Assembly (NCBI RefSeq): GCF_007786445.1
Contig: NZ_VNJI01000031.1
Location: 1 to 64,000 of the forward strand
From: Paenibacillus cremeus
GTDB lineage: Bacteria > Bacillota > Bacilli > Paenibacillales > NBRC-103111
Length of the DNA stretch: 64,000 nucleotides
Reading direction: 5' to 3'
The translations under genes and the position numbers were made by a program. Under the pieces are notes generated by a model. The model did not search any database. It was not told where the DNA came from and saw only the letters and a list, made by a program, of their open reading frames with translations. This document shows, piece after piece, positions 34,361 to 42,739 of this stretch (positions within the stretch are counted from its first letter, which is position 1; every line of letters starts with the position of its first letter).

Positions 34361-36239
34361 ATTTACTGAGCTCTTCACGCTTCGGCAGCATATTCACATA
34401 TTGATCGGACAGCTTCATCAGCTTTAGCACGTAGTCATAATCGCTTCTATACGCACTGAAATCAGCAACGGGCTTCAGCGTGTCCAAAGCAACCGCCGTT
34501 CCGTCATCAAACCCTTTGCCAGGGACGAATAAAATATGGTCGTTAAAAAACGAGCCGGTAGGCAGGTAATAGCGCATCCCGAAAACATTCTTTTGAATAT
34601 TGAGCAAATCTTGTCCAAAATGAATAAAGCCCTGCTCGTTTAGCGAAATGCCCAGCAGATTGGCAAGGGTCGGCATAATATCGAGCTGTCCCCCCACCTG
34701 ATTGATCACCTGCCCTTTCGTTTGCCCCGGCAGATGAATGAACAGCGGGATGTTAAAGCGCGTCACCTGCTCATGATACGTAATCCCGAGCTCCTTGTTA
34801 AGCTCATCGACCTTGATATCCTCCGGCTGCAAGCCGAAATGATCTCCATAGGCGACAAGCACCGTCGAATCCCACAGTCCGGAAGCTTTCAGCCGGTCGA
34901 TAAACGTACCGAGCGCGTAATCCGTATAGTTTGCCGCGATAATATAATCACCGATCTGCTTCCCCGCCATGGAGGGTGGTACCGTCATTTTTTGGAAAGA
35001 AGCAGGCACCTTGAATGGAAAATGGCTCGAAACCGTAATAAACTGCGCGTAGAACGGCTTGTTCTGTTTATGCAGGTCATTCAGCTTCTCACTACCTACG
35101 CGAAACAATTCCTCGTCGGACGCCCCGAATTCATTGAAATTGTCATTGGTATAATACGGCTTATCAAAATAATGCGTGAACCCGACCGCAGGATACAGCT
35201 TATACCGGTCCCAGAAGTGAACCTCGTTCACGTGGAACGTATCCGCCTCATACCCTTGCGCCTCTAGGAGCCGCGGCATGCTGGGAAGCACCCGGTCGCC
35301 AAAGCCGGTCGACATCGGGATCGTCCCCGTCGGATAGATCGACGTATTGGACATGAATTCCGCGTCGGATGTATTGCCCTGGCCGATCTGCTGGAAAATG
35401 TGCGGAAAGTAGAAGCTTTCCTCCGACAGCTTATTAAGCACTGGCGTCAGCTCTTTCCCTTGGTACGACAGATGGATCAGAAAGTTCTGGTACGCCTCCA
35501 GCTGCACGACAATGACATTCATCCCTTTCTGCGATCCGAAATAATTCGTCGTCGCCGATGGATTATAGCCGTAGCTCGCCTCCACCTGATTGATCACGGC
35601 TCGGGCTTGCGTCATATTCGTGAAGCTGAGCTTATTTTTCTCGCTGATGCCGTTGACCGCGACTGTCACCTCGTAATTCATCAGGCCCAGCTGCTCTGCG
35701 CGTACAAGCTCATTTGTAATCCCTTTGTCCGTTTTGACCAGCCATGCGGAGATCCCTATACAAATCAGGGTTACTACAGCCAGCACGAAGCCCGGCATCG
35801 GCCGGTCATCGCTTAGCATCGGATTATTTCGCCGACGGCGCGCAAGCCAAATCACCAAGCCAAGGATAAAGTCTACGAAAAACAAGTAATCGACAGGATC
35901 AATCGTTGCTTTGATACTAGATGAAATTTGCATCAGCTGCTTGGCTTCCAGCACCGAGGTATAGGTAATGACCGAGCCAAAATGCTCGAAATAAAGCGTC
36001 GCCGCAAAGCAGATGAGCGATAAGATCCCATTGAACACCCAATACGCGATCCGTTTAGGCCGATGTGAGAAGCGAAGCTCTATGAGTCCAGTAAATACTA
36101 GCAGGCTGGACAAATCGACAAGCCACCACTTCCAGGCTACCTGCTCGAATAAGAAGTAGCGCAGCAGAGCCAGCTTCACCCACAAGATTACAGTAAATAC
36201 AACAAATAAACTTCTTCCGACGCCACTTCCCGACCGCAT
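34359..36239 (-). CDS. LTA synthase/phosphoglycerol transferase family protein
   Basis: 626 residues from the ATG at 36239, which has AGGGGGG nine bases upstream; a second ATG at 36269 is less well placed. Five membrane helices occupy about 1-205. An extracellular sulfatase-fold domain follows. The metal-binding Glu is in VVQLEAYQN, the Thr nucleophile in GQGNTSDAEF, and the metal ligands Asp-His in AYGDHFG. The enzyme would transfer glycerol phosphate from phosphatidylglycerol to build or prime lipoteichoic acid. It is monocistronic. A housekeeping LtaS role versus a stress paralogue cannot be settled from sequence. Confidence 0.9.
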   Translation of the reverse strand: MRSGSGVGRSLFVVFTVILWVKLALLRYFLFEQVAWKWWLVDLSSLLVFTGLIELRFSHRPKRIAYWVFNGILSLICFAATLYFEHFGSVITYTSVLEAKQLMQISSSIKATIDPVDYLFFVDFILGLVIWLARRRRNNPMLSDDRPMPGFVLAVVTLICIGISAWLVKTDKGITNELVRAEQLGLMNYEVTVAVNGISEKNKLSFTNMTQARAVINQVEASYGYNPSATTNYFGSQKGMNVIVVQLEAYQNFLIHLSYQGKELTPVLNKLSEESFYFPHIFQQIGQGNTSDAEFMSNTSIYPTGTIPMSTGFGDRVLPSMPRLLEAQGYEADTFHVNEVHFWDRYKLYPAVGFTHYFDKPYYTNDNFNEFGASDEELFRVGSEKLNDLHKQNKPFYAQFITVSSHFPFKVPASFQKMTVPPSMAGKQIGDYIIAANYTDYALGTFIDRLKASGLWDSTVLVAYGDHFGLQPEDIKVDELNKELGITYHEQVTRFNIPLFIHLPGQTKGQVINQVGGQLDIMPTLANLLGISLNEQGFIHFGQDLLNIQKNVFGMRYYLPTGSFFNDHILFVPGKGFDDGTAVALDTLKPVADFSAYRSDYDYVLKLMKLSDQYVNMLPKREELSK

Positions 36240-36339
36240 CCGGACGATCCCCCCCTGCCATGGTTTCATTCTTCATACCCCTACAGTTCTTGACCAAAAC
36301 TATCCTATCTAAACCTAAGTAATTGCCAAATTTGCACAA

Positions 36340-36385
36340 CAAAAAAACAAAGCAGCTCGAGTGTAAGCAAGTCACTTTGTTTTTA
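36340..36385 (-). terminator. Terminator of the DUF2306 gene
   Basis: AACAAAG and CTTTGTT arms on either side of an imperfectly paired interior, then seven T on the minus strand. The first arm overlaps the last codons of the gene. Confidence 0.55.
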
Positions 36386-37004
36386 GCATTTTCCATTCGA
36401 TGAGGATGAAATTGACTAGGAGTCCGACCCAGATATTCACATTCAGCACTTCGTCAATCATTTGCTCTCTCCCGCCTGGGAGGGAAAATCCGTGTAAAAC
36501 CAGATCAATGAGCAGCAATAACGGCACCACTAAGCGTCCGGTGACCGCAACCAACGTGACGCCATAGCTCCGAATCATCCATTGGCGGTGCTGATCCCAC
36601 TGCTTGCGTACCGCACTCCGGTATCCCTTCCAGGTGGTGAACAACCAAACAAGTGCCAGAGCAAGAAAGGACGTGGCCTTGGCAAAATTGTCAACATACG
36701 CAATCACCGCTAACGCCAGCAAGCCGCTTAGCATTACGCTGCACACATAGACTCGCCCCATAGTGCGATGAAAGCCCTGTGACTTGATTCGAACCGAATC
36801 CAGGAATTGAATCATGCCTGTAAGTAAAGCAAGGAATGCAAGCCCGATATGTCCGACCAGCAGCGGAAATTGCAGCTCCGGTGAAGCGATCGGTACCCGG
36901 CTGTGAGAAGGGTTGAATGTAAAATAGGGGGCGGCAAACGGGATGATCACAGCGAGCGATACGACAAGCAGCAGCCACCAGCTTTTAGACGCTTTCATTT
37001 GCAT
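36372..37004 (-). CDS. DUF2306 membrane protein
   Basis: 210 residues with about six membrane helices. It matches the DUF2306 pattern: LLVGHIGLAFLALLTGMIQFLDSVR, then FHRTMGRVYVCSVMLSGL and HRQWMIRSYGVTLVAVTGRL. Conserved His residues sit at helix ends (GHIG, FHRTMGR, QHRQWM), reminiscent of haem- or quinone-binding membrane proteins, but no function is established. It starts ATGCAAATG behind GAGGGGAG and is monocistronic. Confidence 0.82.
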   Translation of the reverse strand: MQMKASKSWWLLLVVSLAVIIPFAAPYFTFNPSHSRVPIASPELQFPLLVGHIGLAFLALLTGMIQFLDSVRIKSQGFHRTMGRVYVCSVMLSGLLALAVIAYVDNFAKATSFLALALVWLFTTWKGYRSAVRKQWDQHRQWMIRSYGVTLVAVTGRLVVPLLLLIDLVLHGFSLPGGREQMIDEVLNVNIWVGLLVNFILIEWKMLKTK

Positions 37005-37117
37005 AGGCTCCCCTCTCTCTTGACTCAGCTTTTATGGCTATTATTTCACAGGGTCCGCTCCTTGGAAAGTCCAGTATTTTCATTCGATGGGCTTTGTGCT
37101 ACAGTCGAACTTGGGTG

Positions 37118-37639
37118 ATGATGATGGTAGACAAGCGAATATCCTTACGCGCCTTTGAGAGGGACGATGTACGCGAGCTGCACCGGTGGATGAACGATCC
37201 GGAGTCGCTCCGGCTGGTGGGCAGAGCGCCGGTAACGTATGAGGAAGCGCTGCGGCATTACGAGAAGAAGAAGCAAAGCGGCGATCTGGTGCTCGCGATC
37301 GTGGGTGAGGGCAAGCCGCTGGTGGGCTGGATTTTTCTCAAGGACATCGAGCATGAGCACGGACGCGCCGGGATCGGCATTCTGCTCGCACCGGAATCCC
37401 GCGGCTCGGGGTATGGTCGTTTAGCGATGGAGCAGATGATCGATTTGGGATTTCGTCAGCTCCGGCTGCACAAAATTTACTTGACCACAAGAAGCATCAA
37501 CGAGCGGGCGATCCAGCTGTACACCCGTCTCGGATTTGTAACCGAAGGACGGCTGCGCCAGCACGCGTATGTAGACGGAGCCTATAGTGACACGCTGTTT
37601 ATGGGGCTGCTGTCCGAGGAGTGGCACCACAAGGACTAA
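37118..37639 (+). CDS. GNAT-family N-acetyltransferase (RimJ/RimL-like)
   Basis: About 173 residues. Three ATG codons in a row (37118, 37121, 37124) can start it; the longer frame from 37034 adds unlike sequence. The RimJ/RimL pattern is clear: ISLRAFERDDVRELHRWMNDPES, the acetyl-CoA loop GIGILLAPESRGSGYGRLAMEQM, and the end LHKIYLTTRSINERAIQLYTRLGFVTEG. It acetylates an amino group of a protein or small molecule, not further predictable. Its stop lies only about 10 bases before the 51-bp hairpin array, which occupies its whole 3' side; no ordinary terminator is seen before it. Confidence 0.88.
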   Translation: MMMVDKRISLRAFERDDVRELHRWMNDPESLRLVGRAPVTYEEALRHYEKKKQSGDLVLAIVGEGKPLVGWIFLKDIEHEHGRAGIGILLAPESRGSGYGRLAMEQMIDLGFRQLRLHKIYLTTRSINERAIQLYTRLGFVTEGRLRQHAYVDGAYSDTLFMGLLSEEWHHKD

Positions 37640-37646
37640 ATGAAGG

Positions 37647-38335
37647 GATGGTCGTGCAGTCCCCAGCGCAGGCGCTTAGGCACGGACACGGGCTCCTAAG
37701 CGGATTTTCCGCTTTGCATGCGCCGCCCTGGACCAGGCTCGGGCTCTTAAGCGGATTTTCCGCTTTGTAAGCGCCGCCCTGGACAGGGCTCGGGCTCCTA
37801 AGCGGATTTTCCGCTTTGTAAGCGCCGCCTGGACCGGGCTCAGGCCCCTAAGCGGTTTTTCCGCTTTGCATGCGCCGCCCTGGACCAGGCTCAGGCCCCT
37901 AAGCGGTTTTTCCGCTTTGCATGCGCCGCCCTGGACCAGGCTCAGGCCCCTAAGCGGTTTTTCCGCTTTGCATGCGCCGCCCTAGACCGGGCTCGGGCTC
38001 TTAAGCGGATTTTCCGCTTTGCTCGCGCCGCCCTAGACCGGGCTCGGGCTCCTAAGCGGATTTTCCGCTTTGCTCGCGCCGCCCTAGACCGAGCTCGGGC
38101 TCTTAAGCGGATTTTCCGCTTTGCGCGCGCCGCCCTGGACCGGGCTCAGGCCCCTAAGCGGTTTTTCCGCTTTGCATGCGCCGCCCTAGACCGGGCTCGG
38201 GCTCCTAAGCGGATTTTCCGCTTTGCACGCGCCGCCCTAGACCGGGCTCGGGCTCCTAAGCGGATTTTCCGCTTTGCATGCGCCGCCCTAGACCGGGCTC
38301 GGGCTCCTAAGCGGATTTTCCGCTTTGCACGCTAC
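37647..38335. repeat. Tandem array of thirteen 51-bp units, each with a hairpin
   Basis: Hairpins of the form AAGCGG-(A/T)TTTT-CCGCTT begin at 37698, 37749, 37800, 37850, 37901, 37952, 38003, 38054, 38105, 38156, 38207, 38258 and 38309. Spacing is 51 bp except one of 50. Between them lies a GC-rich spacer: TTGCATGCGCCGCCCTGG, then ACCAGGCTCGGGCTCCT. Two subtypes occur: loop ATTTT with gctcgggctc (nine units) and loop TTTTT with gctcaggccc (37850, 37901, 37952, 38156). TAA and TAG triplets recur in the unit, and no frame longer than about 60 codons crosses the array. It fills the space between the converging GNAT and pentapeptide genes. This 838-base gene-free stretch holds nothing else but the terminator at 38344 and a short AT-rich gap. 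Confidence 0.95.
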
Positions 38336-38343
38336 GCCAATGA

Positions 38344-38380
38344 TAAAAAAAGGAACCTGCAGCAACGGGCCGCAGGTTCA
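38344..38380 (-). terminator. Terminator of the pentapeptide-repeat gene
   Basis: GAACCTGCGG and CTGCAGGTTC form the stem on the minus strand, followed by seven T. It lies about 100 bases after the stop and directly abuts the hairpin array. Confidence 0.85.
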
Positions 38381-38477
38381 AGGTCTATATATTAACAAGG
38401 GGGTCGAGTATTATAGTACAACCCGAAGCTTAATGGAACATGAAAAAAACGTTAAGTTTTGATTAGTTTTTTCCATC

Positions 38478-39077
38478 TCATTCCTCAAGTTGAATCTCCA
38501 TGCTGTAAAGCAAAGCAATGGCCTCCGGCAGAGTAAAGATGGCGTTCTTGATTGCATTGCGGCTTGGATCGATTTGATAATGGCTTGCTTTGGAAAAATT
38601 GGCGCTCGTTAGATTGGTATCACCGAATACACTTTCGCTGAAATCCGTTTCCCGCAGGTCAGCTTGAGTGAGATCCGCTTGGCGGAAGTCGACGTCCTTG
38701 GCCATGCATTGTTTTATGACGCATTGCGGCAAAGCGACTCCGATGAAGGTGGAATGGTTTAAAATACAATCTTCAAATGCCAGCAGCTTGGGACTCTTGA
38801 TTCTCGGCCAATCGGCCTCCGTCCAGTCGATGCCGACCAGCCGGCATTGCGTGAAGCTGACTTGCTTTAGCTGGCAATCCGCGACTTTAATCATATTCAA
38901 ATCACAGTGCATGAAGCTGCAGCCCGAAAATTTGACCCCGTCCCATTCAGCCTCGCTAAAATCGCAATCCGTGAATGTGCAATCGTAGAATTTGATCGAC
39001 TCCAGCCGCTCGCCGGCCAGCTTAAGGCCCTTAAACTGCTCATCATAATATTCCATCTCATTAAACAATGGCTTCAC
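38478..39077 (-). CDS. Pentapeptide-repeat protein, Qnr/McbG-like
   Basis: 199 residues built of pentapeptide repeats A(D/N)LXX, for example YDCTFTDCDFSEAEWDG and VDFRQADLTQADLRETDFSE. These fold as a right-handed beta helix. An interruption at about 95-125 (SPKLLAFEDCILNHS) resembles the loop-bearing, two-part Qnr/McbG type. Such proteins mimic DNA and protect gyrase; others have different roles, so resistance is only a possibility. The start is GTG at 39077 with AGGAT upstream. Monocistronic, ending at the array. Confidence 0.88.
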   Translation of the reverse strand: MKPLFNEMEYYDEQFKGLKLAGERLESIKFYDCTFTDCDFSEAEWDGVKFSGCSFMHCDLNMIKVADCQLKQVSFTQCRLVGIDWTEADWPRIKSPKLLAFEDCILNHSTFIGVALPQCVIKQCMAKDVDFRQADLTQADLRETDFSESVFGDTNLTSANFSKASHYQIDPSRNAIKNAIFTLPEAIALLYSMEIQLEE

Positions 39078-39117
39078 ATCCTAATCCGTGCTTCAGACAT
39101 GAAACCATCATAGCATG

Positions 39118-40209
39118 TTACCAGGACCCCAGCCAATAATGGCCAAACTGCCACCAATCCGTACTCCAGGAGGCGTAATTGTCCGTGCCCGTTCCATCGG
39201 TGTGCAAATAGACGGCGGCCCCGTTGAACCAGTTCTCGGAGTTGTCGATCGTATCATTTTTCAACGCCGTGATGCCTGCATCCAACCCAGATAACCCGTA
39301 ATTCATCGCTTCAAAGGCGGCATCGTGCCCTGCGGACGGCTTCGAAGGATACGCCGGCTGCCCGATAAACACCTTCACTCCGTTCGTCGGCGCAGGATGA
39401 TTGGCGTCGTTGCTCCACGTTTGGCCGGAGACGGCATGCAAAATATCGGTCGCCTGCTGCTGCATCCATGCCTGATAAGCGCTGCCGCTCGTCGATCCGC
39501 TGTCATAGGTCATGCCTACGAGAAGATCCACGTTCCTCGCCATGTAGTAATAATAGGTCGAGCTCCAGGACCAGACGCTGCCGCTTCCATACTGGTGAGC
39601 CGCTACACCGGTCAGTTTCCCGCTGCCGATCCCATTTTTAATGTCGATCATCAGCTGCTTATACGCGTTATACCGGGTATCGTCATTGCCGGAGGGCTCC
39701 AGATCCAGCATCACGCCGTCGAAGGCACGAGTGGCTCTGCTGACGTAGCTTCCTGTAATTGTGGTGGACGTCAGCTTTTTGCTTTCGTTAACTATCGTGC
39801 TGCGAACCGTCGTGTTGGTCACATCCACCGTTGTGCTGTCCGCGTTGAGCCAAGCCACTACGTTAAAATGCACGCCGTGCGCTTCCTCAAACGTTTTGAT
39901 GGCATTAAGGAATGCTTTCACTTGGGCGAGCTCCGTCGAGGCGTCTGCAATCGTACCGGTACTGGTCAGCTGCCCCGTATTCGGGAACAGGTAGTTCACT
40001 TTATACGTTGTGTTCATTTTATCCGCCAAGTCCGGCACCAAATTCACGAACGAGGTGTACTTCACATAGTTATGAGACAAAAAGACCGCGTTGTTTAAAT
40101 ACTGCCCTTTTACCGTCGTAATGGCAAAGGCCGGGGAGGAAACGGCCAGGGTAAGACACAGGATTAGCAGAAGTACACGAAAATAGGCTTTTACCATGTT
40201 CATTCTCAA
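39118..40209 (-). CDS. Secreted GH18-like hydrolase
   Basis: About 363 residues with a signal peptide (MVKAYFRVLLLILCLTLAVS, cleavage near SPAFA). The chitinase-type motif appears as FDGVMLDLEPSG, matching DGxxLDxE with the catalytic Glu in place. Later barrel strands include NVDLLVGMTYDSGS and GVKVFIGQPAYPS. The rest of the barrel is diverged, so chitinase activity is not certain; a glucosaminidase-like or cortex/cell-wall role is possible. The favoured start is the TTG at 40209 with AAAGGG nine bases upstream; the ATG at 40203 is an alternative. The frame is open back to a GTG at 40260 without a good site. A nine-codon frame (40215-40244) precedes it. Confidence 0.78.
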   Translation of the reverse strand: MRMNMVKAYFRVLLLILCLTLAVSSPAFAITTVKGQYLNNAVFLSHNYVKYTSFVNLVPDLADKMNTTYKVNYLFPNTGQLTSTGTIADASTELAQVKAFLNAIKTFEEAHGVHFNVVAWLNADSTTVDVTNTTVRSTIVNESKKLTSTTITGSYVSRATRAFDGVMLDLEPSGNDDTRYNAYKQLMIDIKNGIGSGKLTGVAAHQYGSGSVWSWSSTYYYYMARNVDLLVGMTYDSGSTSGSAYQAWMQQQATDILHAVSGQTWSNDANHPAPTNGVKVFIGQPAYPSKPSAGHDAAFEAMNYGLSGLDAGITALKNDTIDNSENWFNGAAVYLHTDGTGTDNYASWSTDWWQFGHYWLGSW

Positions 40210-40214
40210 TGCAT

Positions 40215-40244
40215 TCAGCCCTTTCTTAGGTAATGGAATCTCAT
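40215..40244 (-). CDS. Possible nine-residue leader peptide before the GH18-like gene
   Basis: ATG at 40244 sits four bases after AAGGAGGG, the best ribosome binding site in this region, and encodes MRFHYLRKG then TGA. The stop lies five bases before the TTG start of the GH18-like gene and is out of frame with it. This arrangement would couple the two translations. It could instead be chance, with the strong site serving nothing. Confidence 0.35.
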   Translation of the reverse strand: MRFHYLRKG

Positions 40245-40329
40245 GCTTCCCTCCTTCCACCCGTTTTCCCTCCCATCCTAATCCGGCCGCCTTCGAACGA
40301 TGCTATGCAGCATTAATACAGGCTATCAA

Positions 40330-40355
40330 TAATCATTTTTCTATAAAAATGATTA
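40330..40355. repeat. Perfect inverted repeat upstream of the GH18-like gene
   Basis: TAATCATTTTT, loop CTAT, AAAAATGATTA: 11-bp perfect arms. A second, smaller repeat (GTTCT-aaagt-AGAAC) lies about 15 bases further on. Both lie between the MFS terminator and the GH18-like start, where the promoter must be. They may be operators. Confidence 0.6.
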
Positions 40356-40395
40356 GTTCCGATAAAATGGATCGTTCTAAAGTAGAACGCCATAC

Positions 40396-40423
40396 AAAAA
40401 AAGCCCGCTTCATAGAAGCGGAC
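40396..40423 (-). terminator. Terminator of the MFS gene
   Basis: GTCCGCTTC-tat-GAAGCGGGC on the minus strand, then seven T, ten bases after the stop at 40434. Confidence 0.9.
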
Positions 40424-40433
40424 CTCTTCGTTC

Positions 40434-41765
40434 TTATCCTTGCTGTGCAGCCGCTGGCTGCTTGGCCGACAGCCTGTACCACAGGAGCATACCTATCGAC
40501 AGCAGGCCAATCAAGAGCAAGATGCCGTAGACGTGACGATACGATGGAAGCAAACTCGTATGCTGCTGCAATTCGAGCAAAATCCCGCACACCGCCACCG
40601 AGATCGAGCCGCCGCAAAATTGAATGAGCTGCATCAGTCCCATCCCCGAGCCGATTAGTGACTTCGGTAAAATGCGCGACGTCTCATTGTTCAAAGAAGC
40701 GATCGTAGCGGAAAACGCCGGGGAGAAGCAAATGTACCCGAGCAGCGTAACGAGCGAAGAAGACCCCAGCACGGTACTAAAAACGAGCATAACGCAAGCC
40801 ATAACCAAATGCCCGATCAAGACGAACCGGAGGTTTCCGTACCGGTCGATCCAGCGGCCGACGAATCGAGTCAAGAAGGCGGACAGCACGGCGCCAGGCG
40901 CAATCGTGAGCCCAACCTCCATCGGTGAGCGATGGAACAGGTTCGCAAGCACCAGGGGCATCAAAAATAAATTGCCGAGATTGAGCACGAGAATGCAAAA
41001 GCCGATCACTGTGAGCTTGCGAAAAGCAGTGTTCTTGAGCAGCTCAGGGTTAATAAACGTTTCTCTTCCCCGTTTCAGGTGTATGCCATGGACCACAAAG
41101 GACAGCGCGCTAACGATCAGCCAGACAACGGACAATTGCGTCACCGCAAGCAGCAGTGTTGCCGCATTGACAACGGTTAGAATAGCGCCAGGTATATCGA
41201 AGCGCAGCGGCATGGCATTTTCTTTCGGAAGTAAGCGTAATAATACCGGTAAAATGACCAGGATAAGACAAGTGATTACGAACAGTCCGTTCCAGCCAAA
41301 ATATTCGCTGATGAGCCCGCCGACAATCGGCCCCAGCCCGAAGGCCATCGCGCTCCCGGCTGAGATCATCGCGATCGCGGAGCCCCGCCGCTCGAGCGGG
41401 ATGTAGCGGCTGGCCAGCACCAGGCCGAGACCCGCCATCACGCCTGCCCCCGCGGATTGCAGGATGCGTGCCGTCAGCAAAGCTTGAAAGCTGTGTGCAA
41501 ATATGCCCACAACCGAGGATAGCCCCAACACCAAAAGGCCTACCGTCAGCAGCCGGCGAATAGGCACGGTGTCGGTGAGCCTGCTGTAAATGACCGTAGA
41601 TAAGGCGTAGCCGATGGAGTAACTGGAAATGACCCAGGAGCCTAGATCGGCGGTAATATGGAGGTCGTGGATAATGCTGGGGATGGAAACATTAAACATC
41701 GTGGTGTTCATGACAACGATAAATAAGCCGATCGTCCAGACCGGCATTACAATCTTGTCGTTCAT
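40434..41765 (-). CDS. MFS exporter, DHA2-type, tetracycline-efflux-like
   Basis: 443 residues, about 12-14 membrane helices. TM1 is VWTIGLFIVVMNTTMFNVSIPSI, typical of DHA2 and Tet(K/L)-like exporters. Motif A-like YSRLTDTVPIRRLL follows TM2, and GLGLVLASRYIPLERRGSA and AFGLGPIVGGLISEYFGWNGLF fit motifs B and C. It probably expels a drug or metabolite by proton exchange. It has its own terminator, and the ATG at 41765 has a weak site. Confidence 0.88.
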   Translation of the reverse strand: MNDKIVMPVWTIGLFIVVMNTTMFNVSIPSIIHDLHITADLGSWVISSYSIGYALSTVIYSRLTDTVPIRRLLTVGLLVLGLSSVVGIFAHSFQALLTARILQSAGAGVMAGLGLVLASRYIPLERRGSAIAMISAGSAMAFGLGPIVGGLISEYFGWNGLFVITCLILVILPVLLRLLPKENAMPLRFDIPGAILTVVNAATLLLAVTQLSVVWLIVSALSFVVHGIHLKRGRETFINPELLKNTAFRKLTVIGFCILVLNLGNLFLMPLVLANLFHRSPMEVGLTIAPGAVLSAFLTRFVGRWIDRYGNLRFVLIGHLVMACVMLVFSTVLGSSSLVTLLGYICFSPAFSATIASLNNETSRILPKSLIGSGMGLMQLIQFCGGSISVAVCGILLELQQHTSLLPSYRHVYGILLLIGLLSIGMLLWYRLSAKQPAAAQQG

Positions 41766-41835
41766 TGCATTTCACTTCCTGTCTGCAACTAAGCTGCGGA
41801 TTGACTATCACTATCCATTATAGCCTACCTCACGG

Positions 41836-42621
41836 CTAGCTTCCAATGTTCGGTCTGGTGCCGATCACGACGGTGGCCTCCAGCTCCTCCGAGCGGAGCA
41901 CCTGAGGAATCAGCCCATACTCGGCAAACATCTCAGCGGCACGCCAGGCCTGACGTTCGCTGGTTTCCACCAGCAGCCGACCGCCCGGAGCAAGCCACTC
42001 GGGAGCCTGCGCCGCGATTCGCCGATGCACATCCAGACCGTCCGCTCCCCCATCAAGCGCAAGCATCGCCTCATAGTTGCGCGCCTCCAATGGAAGCAAG
42101 GGGATCGACTCCGTTGGGACATAAGGTGCGTTTGCGATGAGGATATCCACGCGGCCCTGCAGCACCGCTGGCAGCGGGTCGTAAAGATCGCCTTCATACA
42201 CCCGCCCCCCTGCAGATGCAACGTTGCGGGCCGCGCACGCTGCCGCGGCTCGGTCCAGATCTACGGCGTGCAGCTCGACTAGCTCGGCCATTGCTGCTAA
42301 GGCCGCCCCCAGCGCCCCCGTGCCGCAGCACAGGTCCACTGCAATAGCCCCCGGCTCAGCTAACGCCGCTGCCTGACGGACGAGAAACGCGCTGCGCTGG
42401 CGGGGGACAAACACGCCAGGGCTTACCGTGATTCGTAAACCGCAGAACTCCGCCCAGCCTAGAACGTACTCCAGCGGCATGCCAGCCGCCCGCTGACTCA
42501 CCAGTCCGCTGAGCTCCTCAGGTGTCCTCGCCGCCTCCATCAGCATTCCCGCTTCTTCCTCGGCATACACACAGCCAGCCGCCCTAAGGCTTGCAACAAT
42601 ATTGGAATAATCAAGTTCCAT
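41836..42621 (-). CDS. PrmC/HemK-related glutamine methyltransferase
   Basis: 261 residues from the ATG at 42621 (MELDYSNIV), with GGGGG upstream; a longer frame from 42666 is less likely. The S-adenosylmethionine motif is VDLCCGTGALGAAL. The catalytic motif reads NAPYVPTE, not the NPPY of PrmC. That Ala form marks a related group annotated as putative N5-glutamine methyltransferases, distinct from the release-factor enzyme. The small helical N-domain has the PrmC-like GMPLEYVLGWAEFCGLRITVSPGVFVPRQR. The target protein is unknown. It is divergent from the ECF sigma gene. Confidence 0.85.
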   Translation of the reverse strand: MELDYSNIVASLRAAGCVYAEEEAGMLMEAARTPEELSGLVSQRAAGMPLEYVLGWAEFCGLRITVSPGVFVPRQRSAFLVRQAAALAEPGAIAVDLCCGTGALGAALAAMAELVELHAVDLDRAAAACAARNVASAGGRVYEGDLYDPLPAVLQGRVDILIANAPYVPTESIPLLPLEARNYEAMLALDGGADGLDVHRRIAAQAPEWLAPGGRLLVETSERQAWRAAEMFAEYGLIPQVLRSEELEATVVIGTRPNIGS

Positions 42622-42739
42622 GACTACCCCCGTGAAATCCTTTGATTTTTTTCCTACACCTATCATATCGATTGCTATTCACCTCAGAAAAGGGATAGTA
42701 TTTGTATAATCATTCTAATCTGGAGGGCCATCGATCCCT

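Noticed and set aside
37647..38335. CRISPR array
   Set aside because: Units are contiguous and near-identical over all 51 bp, with no unique spacers, and no cas genes are present.
41836..42621. PrmC release-factor methyltransferase
   Set aside because: The catalytic motif is NAPY rather than NPPY and it is not next to prfA, so it belongs to a related but different group.
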